Positions 1 through 11,465 are shown, counted from the stretch's first letter. The stretch: DNA of 64,000 bases from Anadara kagoshimensis (GCA_021292105.1 CM037874.1:58692539-58756538), one strand, 5' to 3'. Numbers and translations: made by a program. The notes: generated from the sequence alone by a model not told the origin.

Positions 1-60
1 CCCCGAAACACACACACACACACACCGGTTCCATGTGGACTCGATCTCTCTCTCTCTCTC
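1..60. repeat. Short (CA)n and (CT)n microsatellites
   Basis: A CA run at about 7-26 is followed by a CT run at about 47-60, immediately before a retroelement tail. Simple sequence only. Confidence 0.8.
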
Positions 61-118
61 AAAGTTTTTACTTTGCTTTTGGATTGTGATTCAGACATGG
101 GTTAGTATGTTTTTTATT
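60..118 (+). repeat. 3' tail fragment of the dispersed RT retroelement family
   Basis: The sequence matches the final ~55 bp of the RT element (ending in the AGTATGTTTGTTTTTGAT-like terminus) whose RT lies at 12649-14190 on the other strand. The rest of the element is absent, so this is a solo tail in plus orientation. Confidence 0.7.
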
Positions 119-494
119 TGACAATGGAAGTTAAAGTACTATAAACTCCGTTTCTTGACAGGTCAATAATTCATGATGAGGGCGTCAATATAATATGTTG
201 TAAATAATATAATAATACACACTCTCTATTGTATTTTAACAGTACAATTTATAGCTCTTATAAAACATCAATTTTAAATTTGTACATTTCTCGAACACAT
301 TTATATATATATAAGTGGATTTCCGGAAATTTTATGCAATATAATTACTTAAAACATTTAAGGTATACTTTCTTCTTTAACCTTCATAATTTTATATTTA
401 GATAATCTTGACCATAATATAATAGTTAAGTTTTACATAACGTTTGATGTAGGATAATACAAAAGTATATTCTTATGTAAAGGATTTAAGCCCA

Positions 495-563
495 AAAACT
501 GTCCAGTATGTAAAATATTGGACTTGTCGAGGCGCGTCCAATATTTTACATACTTGACAGTTT
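495..563. repeat. Near-perfect inverted repeat (hairpin), ~28-nt arms
   Basis: Arms at about 495-523 and 536-563 are reverse complements apart from one mismatch, around a 12-nt loop. The arm contains GTATGTAAAATATTGGAC and its complement. The hairpin is not present at the equivalent place of block 2. Confidence 0.8.
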
Positions 564-2097
564 GAGGTTTATCTTACTTAAAATATTGCAAAAACAAAAA
601 TAGAAAGTAAAAAGAGAAAAAGTTTAGGTATAAATCAATCAGTATCACAAGTTAAGAAATAAGAAAATTAAAATATAAAATGTATTCCACTATATAATAC
701 ATAAATTAATTCGTGAGTTAAATACAGTAAGACACCCGCCGTTCATGTGACTATTAACACTGTTTTCGTTAAATATAATCAGTTCCTGTTATAGTCCGAT
801 CAAATTTTCAGTGAGGAAAAAAATGATTTGAATGGGTGGTGTAATTCAAAATTAGATATCTTTCTTTCTTGATGTAACTTTAATAGACTTGACATTTCTA
901 GTGTCTTTTAAGAACATATTTTTCATATTTGCAATATTTTTGCAAGTCTTCTCAGTTTTTTGCTTTTAATTTTTTCGATAACATTGTGTTGGGAAATAAA
1001 CATTTGTCCATTTGCAGTCTTATTTAAAAGTTAATTATTTAAAAATACATTCTTCTACCTACATAGTTAATTTTTTTAATACATTTATTAACGTTTTTTG
1101 AGTTTTTGAGAGTTAAAATTTAACAATTAATTGATAGGCAGTTGTAATCCCTCTGATATGTTAATATGGCTTTTTCGACAACTTCATTTATAAAAGTTAC
1201 TTAGACCTGAGTTCTGATTAGCTAATACGTATTCAGGCGATGCGGGATTATACAGGTGTATCTAACCAGTATACGCCACGGACTATAACAGTACATTGTA
1301 GTTGTGCATCAATGCCCAACAGGTAAAACAGCATTCGCATCAAAATTAAGGATAAAATTAATTTATTACAGTTTTCTGTCATAGAGCCACACGATTTGTT
1401 AATTTGATGTTTTAAAACTACTAAATCTCCGAAGTCATATAACGAAGCCCAGTGGCGCATTTCACGTGTGTTTCATGAACATGTGATGATAATTTAACAA
1501 ATATCACAGAGATTAATCCAAAACAAAGATACCAATCTAAATACAAGGTAAAAACCTTAATTACATTTTGTGTGGTGACACCATCGTAATGACTTTCATT
1601 CTTTTCTATTTTCAATTTTGATTACACACCTGGCGGACGTATCAAGTTTGTATAATTGGTAGAAGATTCTTACTCTTCGTCACTTATCACTTACCTAGTG
1701 AAAGATTACGTGTTCAATTTAATTAACCAGTTTTTGCTTTAGGGTACTATTTTGACATGCTATGTTTGTTTTTTGTGTTTAATAAAGTTTCATAAACAGA
1801 AATATAACACTAGAAACTACTTGATCTGATTAAGATGAATAAGTCCTAACAAAGGAAATACTACACAAACATCCTGCTTTGTATTGATTTGTCTTATTCG
1901 GTAACTGTTCCTGGTCTTGTTTGTGGTGACAAAAAAATTTTCTCCCCTAAAAAGTCTTAATGTAATCAAAAACAAACATACAGTACAATCCTAAACCAAT
2001 GTAAAACATTTGAAAATAGATATGATGATTTGTATACGTTAAACCTACTATTTAGTCGAGATTGTAGTCAATAAAACATATTTTATGTTGAGTCTGA

Positions 2098-2668
2098 GAC
2101 CATGTTGTAGATAACATATTTGTTGTGTTTGGTAATATAGTTTTTCAGCAAACAATTGGTATACCAGTGAGTACAATTGCACCATTGCTTGTTGATTTGT
2201 TTCTTTATTCTTATGAAGTAGAACCTTGTTAAATCTGGAGAGAAGAATGTCGCCAAATCATTCAACTCAACATACGGATATTTAGATGACGTTCTGTTCC
2301 TTAACAATCCTAAATTTGGAGACTATGTGAAATTGTGAATATCATCTATCCTAGTGAGCTTGAAATAAAAGCACGACTGATTCTTCAAGTTCTACTTCAA
2401 ATTTAGACTTAGTCCTGAATAATGTCGCCCACGAAAGACTACATTTGATTTTTTCTATTGTCAACTTTTTGTTCTTTTTCTATGCAGCAATATACCTGCT
2501 TCTCCTGCTTATTGTATATTTGTACACTATAGTAGAGCCTGTTCCAACTACAGTGACGTTGTACAACGAAGCAGGCTGCTTGCAAATAAATCGCTCAATT
2601 TTGATTACACACGTGACTCCTGTGGGTAGCTAAACAGGAGGAGTTTACCCTTCCGGAGCAACCGGCCT
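2098..2668 (+). pseudogene. Decayed RT fragment of the Penelope-like family
   Basis: Plus-strand translation shows the RT segment with GNIVFQQTIGIP, then LFLYSYE and the tail of the YIDDV region, equivalent to the RT at 12649-14190. Indels and stops interrupt it: the catalytic motif reads as LDDV after a change of Tyr-Ile, and most of the C-terminal part is deleted before the 3' untranslated segment resumes at about 2596. It is a dead copy, in opposite orientation to the copy in the paralogous block. Confidence 0.75.
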
Positions 2669-2669
2669 T

Positions 2670-3345
2670 ATTTCCCTTTTGGAAGTTTGCGTGTTTAACA
2701 TAATTTGCCAATTTAAGAGATTTTGCTTTTTTGGGATTTTGATTTGAATATGGATTGGTATCTTTGTTATTGATTAATAGTAAATAACTTTTCGTTTTAT
2801 ACTGATGATATGCTGATATCATGCTACTCGATAGAGCAATAGCTGTTCGGATCTTACAAAAGACAAACACGCCTCGCGCGCTTCTTAGTAGATGCATGTT
2901 ACAAAATTCTTGGTGCTATCATTACCTATGTTTTATTATAATGATTATATTAAATGTAAGTGTGTTGTATATAGAAAAACTTGACCTTTAAAATTTAAAA
3001 TTGCTTTGTAGAACATGCTCTAGGTGCTGCGGTCTGTTTAATAAGCTTCACTAGTTACGTGTAAGATACAAACTGAGGACGAGAAGAACATTGAATTATG
3101 GGACATCGAATATATCAATGGTAAAAATTATAGAGAGTTAATTATCTTGATAAGGTCCAGCATCGTACTGCGTGATCAATATCCCTTAACGTTCGTGTGT
3201 AACGTTTTGGAGAACGTTTATGTCGATTTCCCGCAGTCACTTTTACGGGAAACGGGGGAAAACTGAATTGATTCCATCTCCAGTGCAAAAAAAAAATGTT
3301 TCGTAGAAACGTTATGATTTATCACGTGATACAGTGGTGAACCCC
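2670..3345 (+). repeat. Duplicated non-coding unit (copy of 14280-14945)
   Basis: About 670 bp align end to end with 14280-14945. It begins with a diverged version of the RT-family tail (gcttttttgggattttg motif) and continues through a segment with CCTCGCGCGCTTCTTAG and an ATCACGTGAT box. No coding capacity is seen. Confidence 0.8.
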
Positions 3346-3439
3346 ATTACGATTATTTATCTTTGGGAATTTGTGCTGCATATTTGATTTCAATGTCATA
3401 TTTTCAGTGTATTTTATTTAAGAAATATCTTTAATTTTT

Positions 3440-3756
3440 GCCAAGGCTTATCAAGGCTCTCAAAAAGTTTTATGGCCGTCATCACAGTATTGTTGATCAG
3501 TTTAATGTCTTTGTGTCCAGGATTGCCCTGGACATATTTGACGCCCCATAGTTCGATGTTCCTTTCACACAATTTTGATTTCCCACGTGACGGGTGTAGC
3601 TACCTAAACAGGATGTGCTTACCTTTCCGGGGCACCCGGCCTCACTTCCCTTCCCTGGTGGAAGTACACGTGTCTAACCTAACTTGTCAGTTTTTCAAAG
3701 TTTTTACTTTGCTTCTGGATTGTGATTCGAACATGAACTAGTATGTTTGTTTTTGA
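3440..3756 (+). pseudogene. RT C-terminus plus complete 3' tail, 5'-truncated copy
   Basis: It starts in the last codons of the RT (ALKKFYGRHH, then SRIALDIF), passes the stop and runs through the whole 3' untranslated tail to the GTATGTTTGTTTTTGAT terminus. The 5' truncation is severe. It shows the family's 3' end structure clearly. Confidence 0.75.
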
Positions 3757-4034
3757 TTATCAACAATGTTGTAATAACGAAGAAATGTTTTACTGTTGCA
3801 AGGTCTGAAACCGGTTTTTAGGTAAATTTTTATTCATGACCGAGGCAGTCCTAATTTCTTGCATCACATGTAACAGGGGCATCTAATCAAGTGTGATTTT
3901 GTTATTGACAATTTTTGTCATATTGAAGATTTCATCAGAACTGACTAGATGGTGATTCCAATTAAACCGGAGAAAGTAATACTTTTGATTTATATTCCTG
4001 CAGTACAAAGCTCATTTTTCAAAACCCTTTCTGT

Positions 4035-4560
4035 ATATTTTAGAGTAATGAGTTGAGTAATGGTGTTTAACGTCTAAGTCAAAACTATTTCATTTATATC
4101 GAGATGTCGCCAACTATAGGCTAAGGTGAAGAAATTTGCCTGTGCATTGCGCTGGCCCCGGTTTCTCAATCATTCCTTAGCTAAGATTTTCCTTAACCTA
4201 AATCTTGCAAAATTTCAAATCTTTATAATTTTGTCAATTTTCAAGATATTGTGGAATTTAAGGTGTCATTTTTATGATTTTCTAGATTAAACCATTTGCA
4301 TTTAGTTTTGACAAACATATTCACCAGTACTTCAAAAATAGATTACAAAAGTTTGCCTAATTTAAGTTAAGGAAAATCTTAGCTAAGGAATGATTTTGAA
4401 ACTGGGGCCTCATGGCATTATAAAGCAGAGTTCCTCAGCGTGCCAAGCCCACCGTGACACGAGACTTCGTTTATTTTAAGTTCCTATCCGAAAGAATGTA
4501 ATGCCGAGTGCTTGAAAAAGAATAGTCACTACTCGCTTTTAATTATAATAAATTCAATAG
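4035..4560 (-). repeat. 5'-truncated tRNA-derived SINE, split by a MITE
   Basis: 4035-4153 and 4410-4560 match consecutive parts of the SINE at 31970-32306 (GAGTAATGGTGTTTAACGTC, then GCGTGCCAAGCCCACCGTGAC). The tRNA head is missing. A 256-bp terminal-inverted-repeat element interrupts it. Confidence 0.75.
4154..4409. mobile_element. MITE with GGCCCC...GGGGCC termini, inserted in a SINE
   Basis: The termini are inverted repeats of at least 40 bp (ends GGCCCCGGTTTCTCAATC and complement), enclosing an AT-rich core. The same element occurs at 26688-26934 and 50796-51052 with matching length (~250 bp). It has no coding capacity, so any transposase must act in trans. The target duplication is not clear. 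Confidence 0.8.
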
Positions 4561-5288
4561 CAATAGTTTTTATTAAAAAGTTATCTAAACAAGAAACAGA
4601 AGGGTTAAGGTCATAGGGATAGGGTTTAGTTATCATTTCTAATGAAAAAGTTCCGTTGATCCAGAAAAATCAATATTTCTCTATTTTCATCCATATTATC
4701 AGATATCAAATAATTACATAATTTTCATAAATATGACATTGATTTTGTTAAAATAACATAAAATCTATGTTACACACTCGTTAAAATTGACAATATCCGG
4801 CGATATATTAAAATAAATGTTTTTTCATTTTTAACTTTAAAAGATCAAGTACTACACTGTACTCCTTGACAAGATGTTTTAAGCATGCTATCTAAAATAA
4901 ATCAACAACGTTTACTTCCTTGATTTATCCTGGTAGTTTTAGGTAACACACACGGATTGCATAGAACTCCAGGTATATTGGTTTGATCAAGGATTCCTTT
5001 TGGTATCAATCCTTAAAGGTAAGGAACCGGTTTTTAAAAAAATATTTTAAGTTAACAAAACAACGTTGTACAGACGAAAAAAAACCCGAAATAATGCAGC
5101 ATAGAGTGACGAAATAATGTCGCTTTTTAAAGAATTGAGGGCAAAATGACAATAGGAATATGACAAGATGACAATTGATTAAATTTTTTCATAAAATTTT
5201 AATTTTGCTTTTTTTTAACTTTTCGTTTGATTTTAGCTCGTCTCGTTACGTGGCGCTTTTTTTCTTTAAAATAAAAAAAATTATCATT

Positions 5289-5289
<1 letters not shown>

Positions 5290-5332
<43 letters not shown>

Positions 5333-5365
5333 TAATAATAATAAAGATATTATTATTATTATTAT
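5290..5365. repeat. (AAT)n/(TTA)n microsatellite
   Basis: Long run of TAA triplets followed by a shorter TTA run. Open frames over it (poly-Asn or poly-Ile) are artefacts. Confidence 0.9.
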
Positions 5366-5659
5366 CATTGTTATGATTGTCTTTAAACTTCATAGTAGGT
5401 TTTGTTATGTAACGTTATTTTGTGATTTTTAACTAACGATCGTAAAGCTCCATTCTCCGGTTTTGGTTATTTTGACCTTGAAATGTCTTTGCGTCTTTTC
5501 AACCCGCCACAACAAGAGACAAAATTACGAAATGCATATCGGGTACCGTCTTAATGAAATGCAAAAGGAGAAGATTATTATAAGGCAACATTATCGGAAG
5601 CTGTAACATCTATCTGATTATTAGGATTCATGAGTGCATGATACAGCTAAAATTACGGT

Positions 5660-5740
5660 AATATTAATCAAAAACAAACATACTAATCTATTTCCGAATC
5701 ACAATCCAGAAGCAAAGTAAAAACTTTGGAACCGACAAGT
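5660..5740 (-). repeat. RT-family 3' tail fragment
   Basis: Matches the last ~75 bp of the tail on the minus strand, then similarity stops. Confidence 0.65.
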
Positions 5741-6790
5741 CTATGTTTACAGGGAAACGCCCTGATAATTTCTGTAAAATAATATACATCGGTGTGAGTA
5801 CTATTAACCTCACCAAGAAACACGGGAATTTTCGTTTTCCAGAAATCTTGAAAATTAAAGCTAAAAACCAAAAGTTCAAACTTTGACATTAATCATTCAT
5901 TAGACACACTGTTTTAAACACGGAGATATTTAATAAATGTATGCATTTGAAATAATACAAATTTTGTTTTAGTAAATAGCGGAAATCAGCGATTGGACAT
6001 TTTCACGAACTTTGTACCATTGGTTTTTGTTTCTTTATTATCAGGATTTTAAATTCAGTGAAATCACATGGTTGTTTAGCATCTCTGGGTTTGCCAAACT
6101 ACAGAACTTTATATAAAGATTTTCCTTGGACATTCAGAACCGTTCTGGTAGTTTTTGTTATAATTGTTTATCTGAATAGCCGACTGAAACCTAGGATTTT
6201 TGCACGTTAAAATACATAACCAGATTCATAGTAAAATACAAGGTAAATAAATATGAAAAAAATTGTGACACAATAATAGTGAAGGTAATCAAAATATAAT
6301 AATTATCATAATAATAAAATAAAAAATTTAATAAAATACGACTCTTCAAGTTTTGTTTCACATTTGGATTTGTACCTCAATAATTGCAACCAAACAGGCT
6401 ACATTTAAGCTGTTTTACAAACGTGATGACTTTAATTTTTCTAGTGTCAGCTTTCCATTTCTATGCCGCAATAAATCTCTTTCCCCTGTTTATGTTCTCT
6501 TTGTATTGTAATATAATGCTTGAAAAAAATCGACAAGGATTTACTTCAATTAAGTCGATGTGGCTAATACTTGAGAAAACCAAATTTCTTGGAGAAAAAT
6601 GCTGACTTTTAATCTAAATAAAAACTTCCGCATATAAACTTCTAAACTTTGACCTAAATGGTACATTTCAGAGAGATTTACAAAATAGTTATAGAACTCT
6701 GAGCTAAATGACAACCGTTTGGTTACTAAGCGACCAAAGAAAATTAACGCTTACATAATTACAACTCTAGAGTCTCATAAATTGCAAATT

Positions 6791-6800
6791 TTACTTTCAG
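6791..6800 (+). promoter_or_regulatory. Probable 3' splice acceptor before the otopetrin ORF
   Basis: A pyrimidine-rich stretch ending TTTACTTTCAG abuts the first ATG of the ORF at 6801. This suggests an upstream (possibly non-coding) exon that was not located. Confidence 0.45.
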
Positions 6801-7868
6801 ATGATCACATCAAAGAAAATGGCTGCCACACTACGAAACACAATGTCTGATGTTGTCCATTCGGTTGTTGTTATGCCTCTGACCGCGGGAAATATTGTCA
6901 CCAGGAACGGGAAGCAGCTTCCACGCATGCGTTTTGATGGGCAAATATCAACGTCAGTATTTATTACGTGGATAATTGCCATTGTTTTCGTGATTATGAT
7001 AACCAATTGCTTGGTAATGGCAAACAATATCTTTTCTTTGATATTGGAGATATTTATGTTCGTGATGGAAATATCCTTATCTGTTGCTGTCATTGCAATG
7101 ACTGTTGCCGTCTGCTACTGTCACGCGCCATGGTTGCTTAGAAAGAAAATCAAAGAAATATCCTTGACATTGAAAGTAAAGTTTCTCTGGTTTTTTGCCT
7201 GTGGATACGTATTTTCGACATTAAATGAAATGGCCGAATATGCTAATTGTGAAATGACAACTTCTGACGTAACTTATGACGTCAATACATTAATGACTCA
7301 CAATGTCTTAAAGATAATTGGAATTTTGCTTCAGACTGGCTTTATAAGTTATTTTTCGCAAATCAAATTTCAAAAATCGCTCGGAATGCATTATGGAATG
7401 TTGTTTATAATTTTATCCAATTTGACAAACTGGGGTTTGAACACGGTTCGAGAATACGAGGAATATTTTCATTTTCATTTAAGAAATAACAACACTACCA
7501 ATGATCACGTAATACCATTCATATTTCAAAATAATATATCTTGCTTACAGAACAGTACTTTCGACAAATTCTTTCGGTCAATACATACAAACTTATTTCG
7601 ACTGACGTCCGAATATTACTTGCTGTCTTTGGGGTTACTGTTGGCTATATGGGCAAGCACAGACAAAAACAAAGACAAAGAAGAACAGAACAAGGAGTTA
7701 CAAGCTAATAACAACAGCATGCCTTCACAAACTGACGCTGCGGAAATTAACATTCCGGTAGTACAGAACAAAATGACTCCGAAAATACGGAATCAATCAG
7801 TATTTCGTCGAATTCCGAGAGCGGTAAAACAGAGTCTTCGCCGCTTCTTGAACAATCTGGTGAATTGA
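6801..7868 (+). CDS. Otopetrin-like proton channel, N-terminal half (frame 1)
   Basis: Otopetrins are polytopic plasma-membrane channels that pass protons. This 355-residue frame has hydrophobic helices at about 53-75, 80-105, 127-142, 168-185, 197-215 and 268-286. Family hallmarks are visible: LLQTGFI near 176-182, a histidine-led helix at 197-221 with SNLTNW followed by a conserved Glu (VREYEE), and the SEYYLLSLGLLLAIW helix near 270-284 that corresponds to the family's Glu-Tyr...Trp segment. From about residue 320 the frame becomes basic and non-homologous, while an adjacent frame continues the protein (open from 7751 to 8581). The simplest explanation is one base missing in the AAAA run near 7770, either in this allele, in the assembly, or as a real lesion. 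The first ATG follows an AG acceptor, so further upstream exons are possible. Family assignment is firm; function is inferred. Confidence 0.82.
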   Translation: MITSKKMAATLRNTMSDVVHSVVVMPLTAGNIVTRNGKQLPRMRFDGQISTSVFITWIIAIVFVIMITNCLVMANNIFSLILEIFMFVMEISLSVAVIAMTVAVCYCHAPWLLRKKIKEISLTLKVKFLWFFACGYVFSTLNEMAEYANCEMTTSDVTYDVNTLMTHNVLKIIGILLQTGFISYFSQIKFQKSLGMHYGMLFIILSNLTNWGLNTVREYEEYFHFHLRNNNTTNDHVIPFIFQNNISCLQNSTFDKFFRSIHTNLFRLTSEYYLLSLGLLLAIWASTDKNKDKEEQNKELQANNNSMPSQTDAAEINIPVVQNKMTPKIRNQSVFRRIPRAVKQSLRRFLNNLVN

Positions 7869-8581
7869 CAAAATCGTTACGTAAGAAATCAAAATCCGCA
7901 CAGCTGTTTCGAAGGCGAATTATTTCGTTTTATTCCATGTTGCTATTAGGGGCGTTTCTGTATTTACCGCAGCTTACGGGCACTTTGACGCCCTACTTTA
8001 CTGAGTTCTCTGACAAAAGCAGCTTACGTATGTGGACAATTTACAAAATCTTCTTCTCCTCGTTTAGGTTCTTTCTTATTTTAATAGGATTTTACAAACT
8101 ACACAAAGAATGCGTCCCGAGAACCGATGTGAACGGATTGTATTCAAACGATTATATCCTATTATTCGGCGCCTTTTTCGATGCGGTTTATAACACCTTA
8201 GAGATAGTTGCTGGTGCCGCGTATCATGGAAAAGAAATCAAACGGTCATTGTTCCTGATACAAGTGACCTTTGATCTGTTAGTCGATTACTTTCAAACCG
8301 CGCTTATCCTTCAAGCAAGTCGGTTTAAAAAGGTGGAGAAGAGAGATACATTTTGGCCTATTGAATGTATCTGCTTGTTGTTAAGCGTGATGAACTTTGG
8401 TATTTGGACAGTGTATAGTTTCCAGAAGGTCACGTTTCCAAGCGCTGGCATTGTACCCAAGACAGTGTTTTCCGAAACCACGTGGTATAGCGTTGATTTC
8501 ACGGTGTATCCTATTTCAATATTTTACTTGTTCCATTCGTTTGTAGACTTGTTCTGTCTGTACAAAAAGTTTGACTTCTAA
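7751..8581 (+). CDS. Otopetrin-like proton channel, C-terminal half (frame 2)
   Basis: The frame is open from 7751, directly after a TAA. It starts with a Ser/Glu-rich linker and then gives the second half-channel: helices around LLLGAFLYLPQL, FRFFLILIGFYKL, LLFGAFFDAVYNTLEIVAG, a helix with Gln in IQVTFDLLVDYFQTALIL, CICLLLSVMNFGIW, and a final IFYLFHSFVDLF helix. The last matches the family's conserved C-terminal Phe-Tyr-x-x-His-Ser motif. Together with the preceding frame it makes about 600 residues and 12 helices, the expected otopetrin size. There is no good ATG near the start, so this half is unlikely to be an independent gene. No intron is seen in either half, unlike the other genes here. 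Confidence 0.82.
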   Translation, partial: HSGSTEQNDSENTESISISSNSESGKTESSPLLEQSGELTKSLRKKSKSAQLFRRRIISFYSMLLLGAFLYLPQLTGTLTPYFTEFSDKSSLRMWTIYKIFFSSFRFFLILIGFYKLHKECVPRTDVNGLYSNDYILLFGAFFDAVYNTLEIVAGAAYHGKEIKRSLFLIQVTFDLLVDYFQTALILQASRFKKVEKRDTFWPIECICLLLSVMNFGIWTVYSFQKVTFPSAGIVPKTVFSETTWYSVDFTVYPISIFYLFHSFVDLFCLYKKFDF

Positions 8582-8682
8582 CTCCAGTGGTTCACCTGTT
8601 TTGTACACCTATAATATGGGTTTATATAATATCCAGAATTACTTATGAGCTATTGTTGAGTTTTTATGCTTATCATTTTACT

Positions 8683-8688
8683 ATTAAA
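8683..8688 (+). promoter_or_regulatory. Candidate poly(A) signal ATTAAA
   Basis: ATTAAA lies about 100 nt past the otopetrin stop codon, followed by an AT-rich stretch. Confidence 0.4.
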
Positions 8689-8699
8689 TTTTGTTAAAA

Positions 8700-9945
8700 A
8701 AAGAATTTCTCATATATTAAATTCAACACGTTTTGATTTAAAAACGATCTAAAAATTAAATAGCAATAACATCTAGTTCTTCGTCTGAAAAATTTTTCAG
8801 CTGTTCAGATAGTCCTTTCACTTTTAATTTACATTTAAATGTCATAATAGATGAATCAATAGTTCGGTTCGATGCGTTCTTATGGAAACCTTCTTTTTTC
8901 TAAACTTTTTTAGGAATTCATTCTCATTTTACCGTTGCAAACTTTCTCTTAAGCGGAGGGCCGTTTGTAGCTGCTACCAAGTGAAGGAATTCCTGATTTC
9001 AAACTATCATTATCAATTATTATATTTTTGATATATTGTATCTTACTAGGATATATACGAGTATATGTTGTATTTGGATAATAACAGTATTTTATTCCTT
9101 CACTATAGTGTATTCCAGAGTGACATACTGTATAAGTAGAAATATTAGCGGTAGGAAACTTGCGATATTGATCTACTAAAATATTTTGAGAGCAAGAAAT
9201 TTTTACGGTTCCGACCATATGTAAAATGAACCAAGAGAAAAAAGAAATTTCCGCTGAGAAGAAATATTCGCGGTAAAAATGTTATCGTGAAAATCGCGAA
9301 TATTTTACCCTCGCAAATGTTTCTTCTCATACAATTCTTACATGTTGTTAATATGTTAAAAGAAAAACAAAATATGAATTATTAAAACTATTATTATATG
9401 ATTATTTTATGTAAATGATTTTGTTGTATAACACTGGTTTTGAGACCAAATATAATTAAAATGTATGCGATTGATTATTGTATTGTGATTTTAACAGGGA
9501 ATTGGTATGCTTGGTTTTGGTCATTATAATTACAATCGATCACGTGACTTGTCTATACATATACATGTCAGGTGATTTGTTGGCTGTTCCGGCGACTGAA
9601 CATGCATGTCGTGAATAGTGGTGATTTGAAATCTTCCAGAAGTTAGAAAACAAACTAAGACCATTGGAATATCATATTAGCTGTTTATATAGTTCCATTG
9701 GCTTTCATTGTCGTGCAAAGGAAACTAATCGTTATAAAACATCATTGCATTTTATCAAAGTTACCTGTTCTATAAAGTTTAAAATTCCTTAAAAACTAAA
9801 CTTTGTTCAATTATTAAGTATTGACTTAGGTGAATTGGTAAAATACATATTGCTACTTCTATTATTCTAATTGCAACATCTTTAAAATATTTGGACTGCA
9901 AACAATTTGGCCCGAGCATTACTGATGAGAAATTTTATTCCGAAA
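8700..9945. other. AT-rich stretch, no gene seen
   Basis: No ORF with recognisable content, no tandem repeats and no clear transposon ends. Confidence 0.5.
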
Positions 9946-10872
9946 CCTCCGTTTATTGCTGCATTATTAAAACAAATTTACTAATAATGTATTATTCCAA
10001 GATCTTATAAAAGCTTAATTTTGTTTTCTCTCGAACATTTACATGTATAAGTGATTGAATTTTACAGGACTCTTCAGCATTATAATAATTTAAGAAAGAC
10101 ACACTTATCCACTTATATTCTTTTCCGCGATTGTCATTTTGTTGTATTTAGACAAACTTGACCATTATATTATGGTTAAGAATTACATAATGTTTTGATG
10201 TAGGATCAAATATTAGTATATTATTATATTTTCTTCCGTGTTTCGTGTAAATGCTAATGTATTTGACGTAGTTGGTTTACTTCGGTTTCCTTCGTTATCC
10301 GAAAACGCATGACCAACACGATATAAGTACAGCAATCTTGACTTCAGAAAATCATATAAAGGCTAGTGTAGTTGACGTTGGTTGTTTTCCCCTGATATTC
10401 CGGTTTCTTTCTCTATTCTAGAACCCATAAGCAACACCATAAAAGTGAAATGGTCTTGATTTCAGACACAAATCACTGGTAAACAACTCAGTCGTACAAT
10501 TTAATTAATTTATTTGCAAATATATACACTTCCAATAGAAATAATTAAGTGGCATGTTGATATAGCGGTTTTTAACACGATTAATTTTTCACATGAGGTC
10601 TATTTTATTTTTTCTCAAATTTTAAGGGTATTTCTCTGCGGAAAATTTTCAACTTAATGTTTTTAAGCTAGATCTTTTCATAATTTTTACATTATATTAC
10701 CCCGACACATACACACACACAAAGAAAAAATCAAGTAAATCAGGAAAATTTTTTAGGTATAAATCAATCAGTATCACAAGTTAAGAAATGAGAAAATTAA
10801 AAAAAAAAATGTATTCCATTATATAATTCGTGAGTTAAATACAGTAAGACACCTGTCGTTTATGTGACTATA

Positions 10873-11465
10873 TTTACATTTTGTGTTTTCTGTCTTCTAC
10901 ACAAGGTTTCAGAGCAATTGCGTTCATATCGACTATGAACTGCAAGATCTACCTTGGTGACGTCACGGGAATTCCATTCACAACAATCGGCGTATGCGAC
11001 GTCACGGGAATTCCATTCACAACAATCAGCGTATGAATACACAATATGAAATACTAAAAAACAAAACTTTTTATTGATTGTTTGCATAATTGTGATCATT
11101 TATTACCTAAATAATTGTATTTGATAAAAAATTGAACATTTTAGTAGAAATTTTGTATGCAATTTGTTGTTTTTTCCACGCACTATTTTGTCCTAGAATT
11201 TCTGGCGCCAAACTGCACAGCTGATCAGTTGGATCTGCTGTTCTATCAGCTGTTCCGTTAATCGAAAATCGTTGTTGACAATGCGCGGAAATAAAATTTT
11301 CTAAAATGATTTTAAACCAAGAAAAAGAAAAGAAAATAGTTTTAAACGTAAATGTAACAATTGAACTGTTTAGAAATGCGGTTCATAGTCGATATGAACG
11401 CAATTGATATGCAAGGCAAACTGAATAACGCGCGTTAGCATTTCTAAACAGTTCAATTGTTAAAT
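10873..11465. mobile_element. ~590-bp insertion with internal inverted repeats
   Basis: Block 1 reads straight through GTGACTATTAACACTG, whereas here that site is split by ~590 bp. Inside, CAATTGCGTTCATATCGACT at 10916 recurs inverted at about 11387-11406. A second inverted pair (AATTGAACTGTTTAGAAATG at about 11359 and its complement at about 11437) brackets the right end. A ~38-bp direct duplication with TGACGTCAC lies at 10957-11033. No transposase is seen. A non-autonomous foldback-type element is the likely explanation. Confidence 0.6.

Larger units (their letters stand above)
180..3345. repeat. Paralogous block 1 (related to 9950-14945)
   Basis: Stretches at about 600-850, 1130-1440 and 2670-3345 closely match 10755-11580, 11815-12150 and 14280-14945 in the same order and orientation. 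The 2670-3345 part is the most obvious, with only scattered differences. Between them are sequences private to each copy, including RT fragments in opposite orientations. No gene is supported in the block apart from RT remnants. Origin could be segmental duplication or two copies of a large repeat. Confidence 0.7.

Noticed and set aside
2801-2850. Another hammerhead core (CTGATGA at about 2804)
   Set aside because: No GAAA box at the right spacing and no closing helix I.
5175-5432. Protein with poly-Asn or poly-Ile tract
   Set aside because: Frame created by an AAT/TTA microsatellite, open on both strands.
7750-7800. Programmed -1 frameshift in the otopetrin gene
   Set aside because: No canonical X XXY YYZ slippery heptamer in frame and no clear downstream pseudoknot; a single-base deletion in an A run is simpler.
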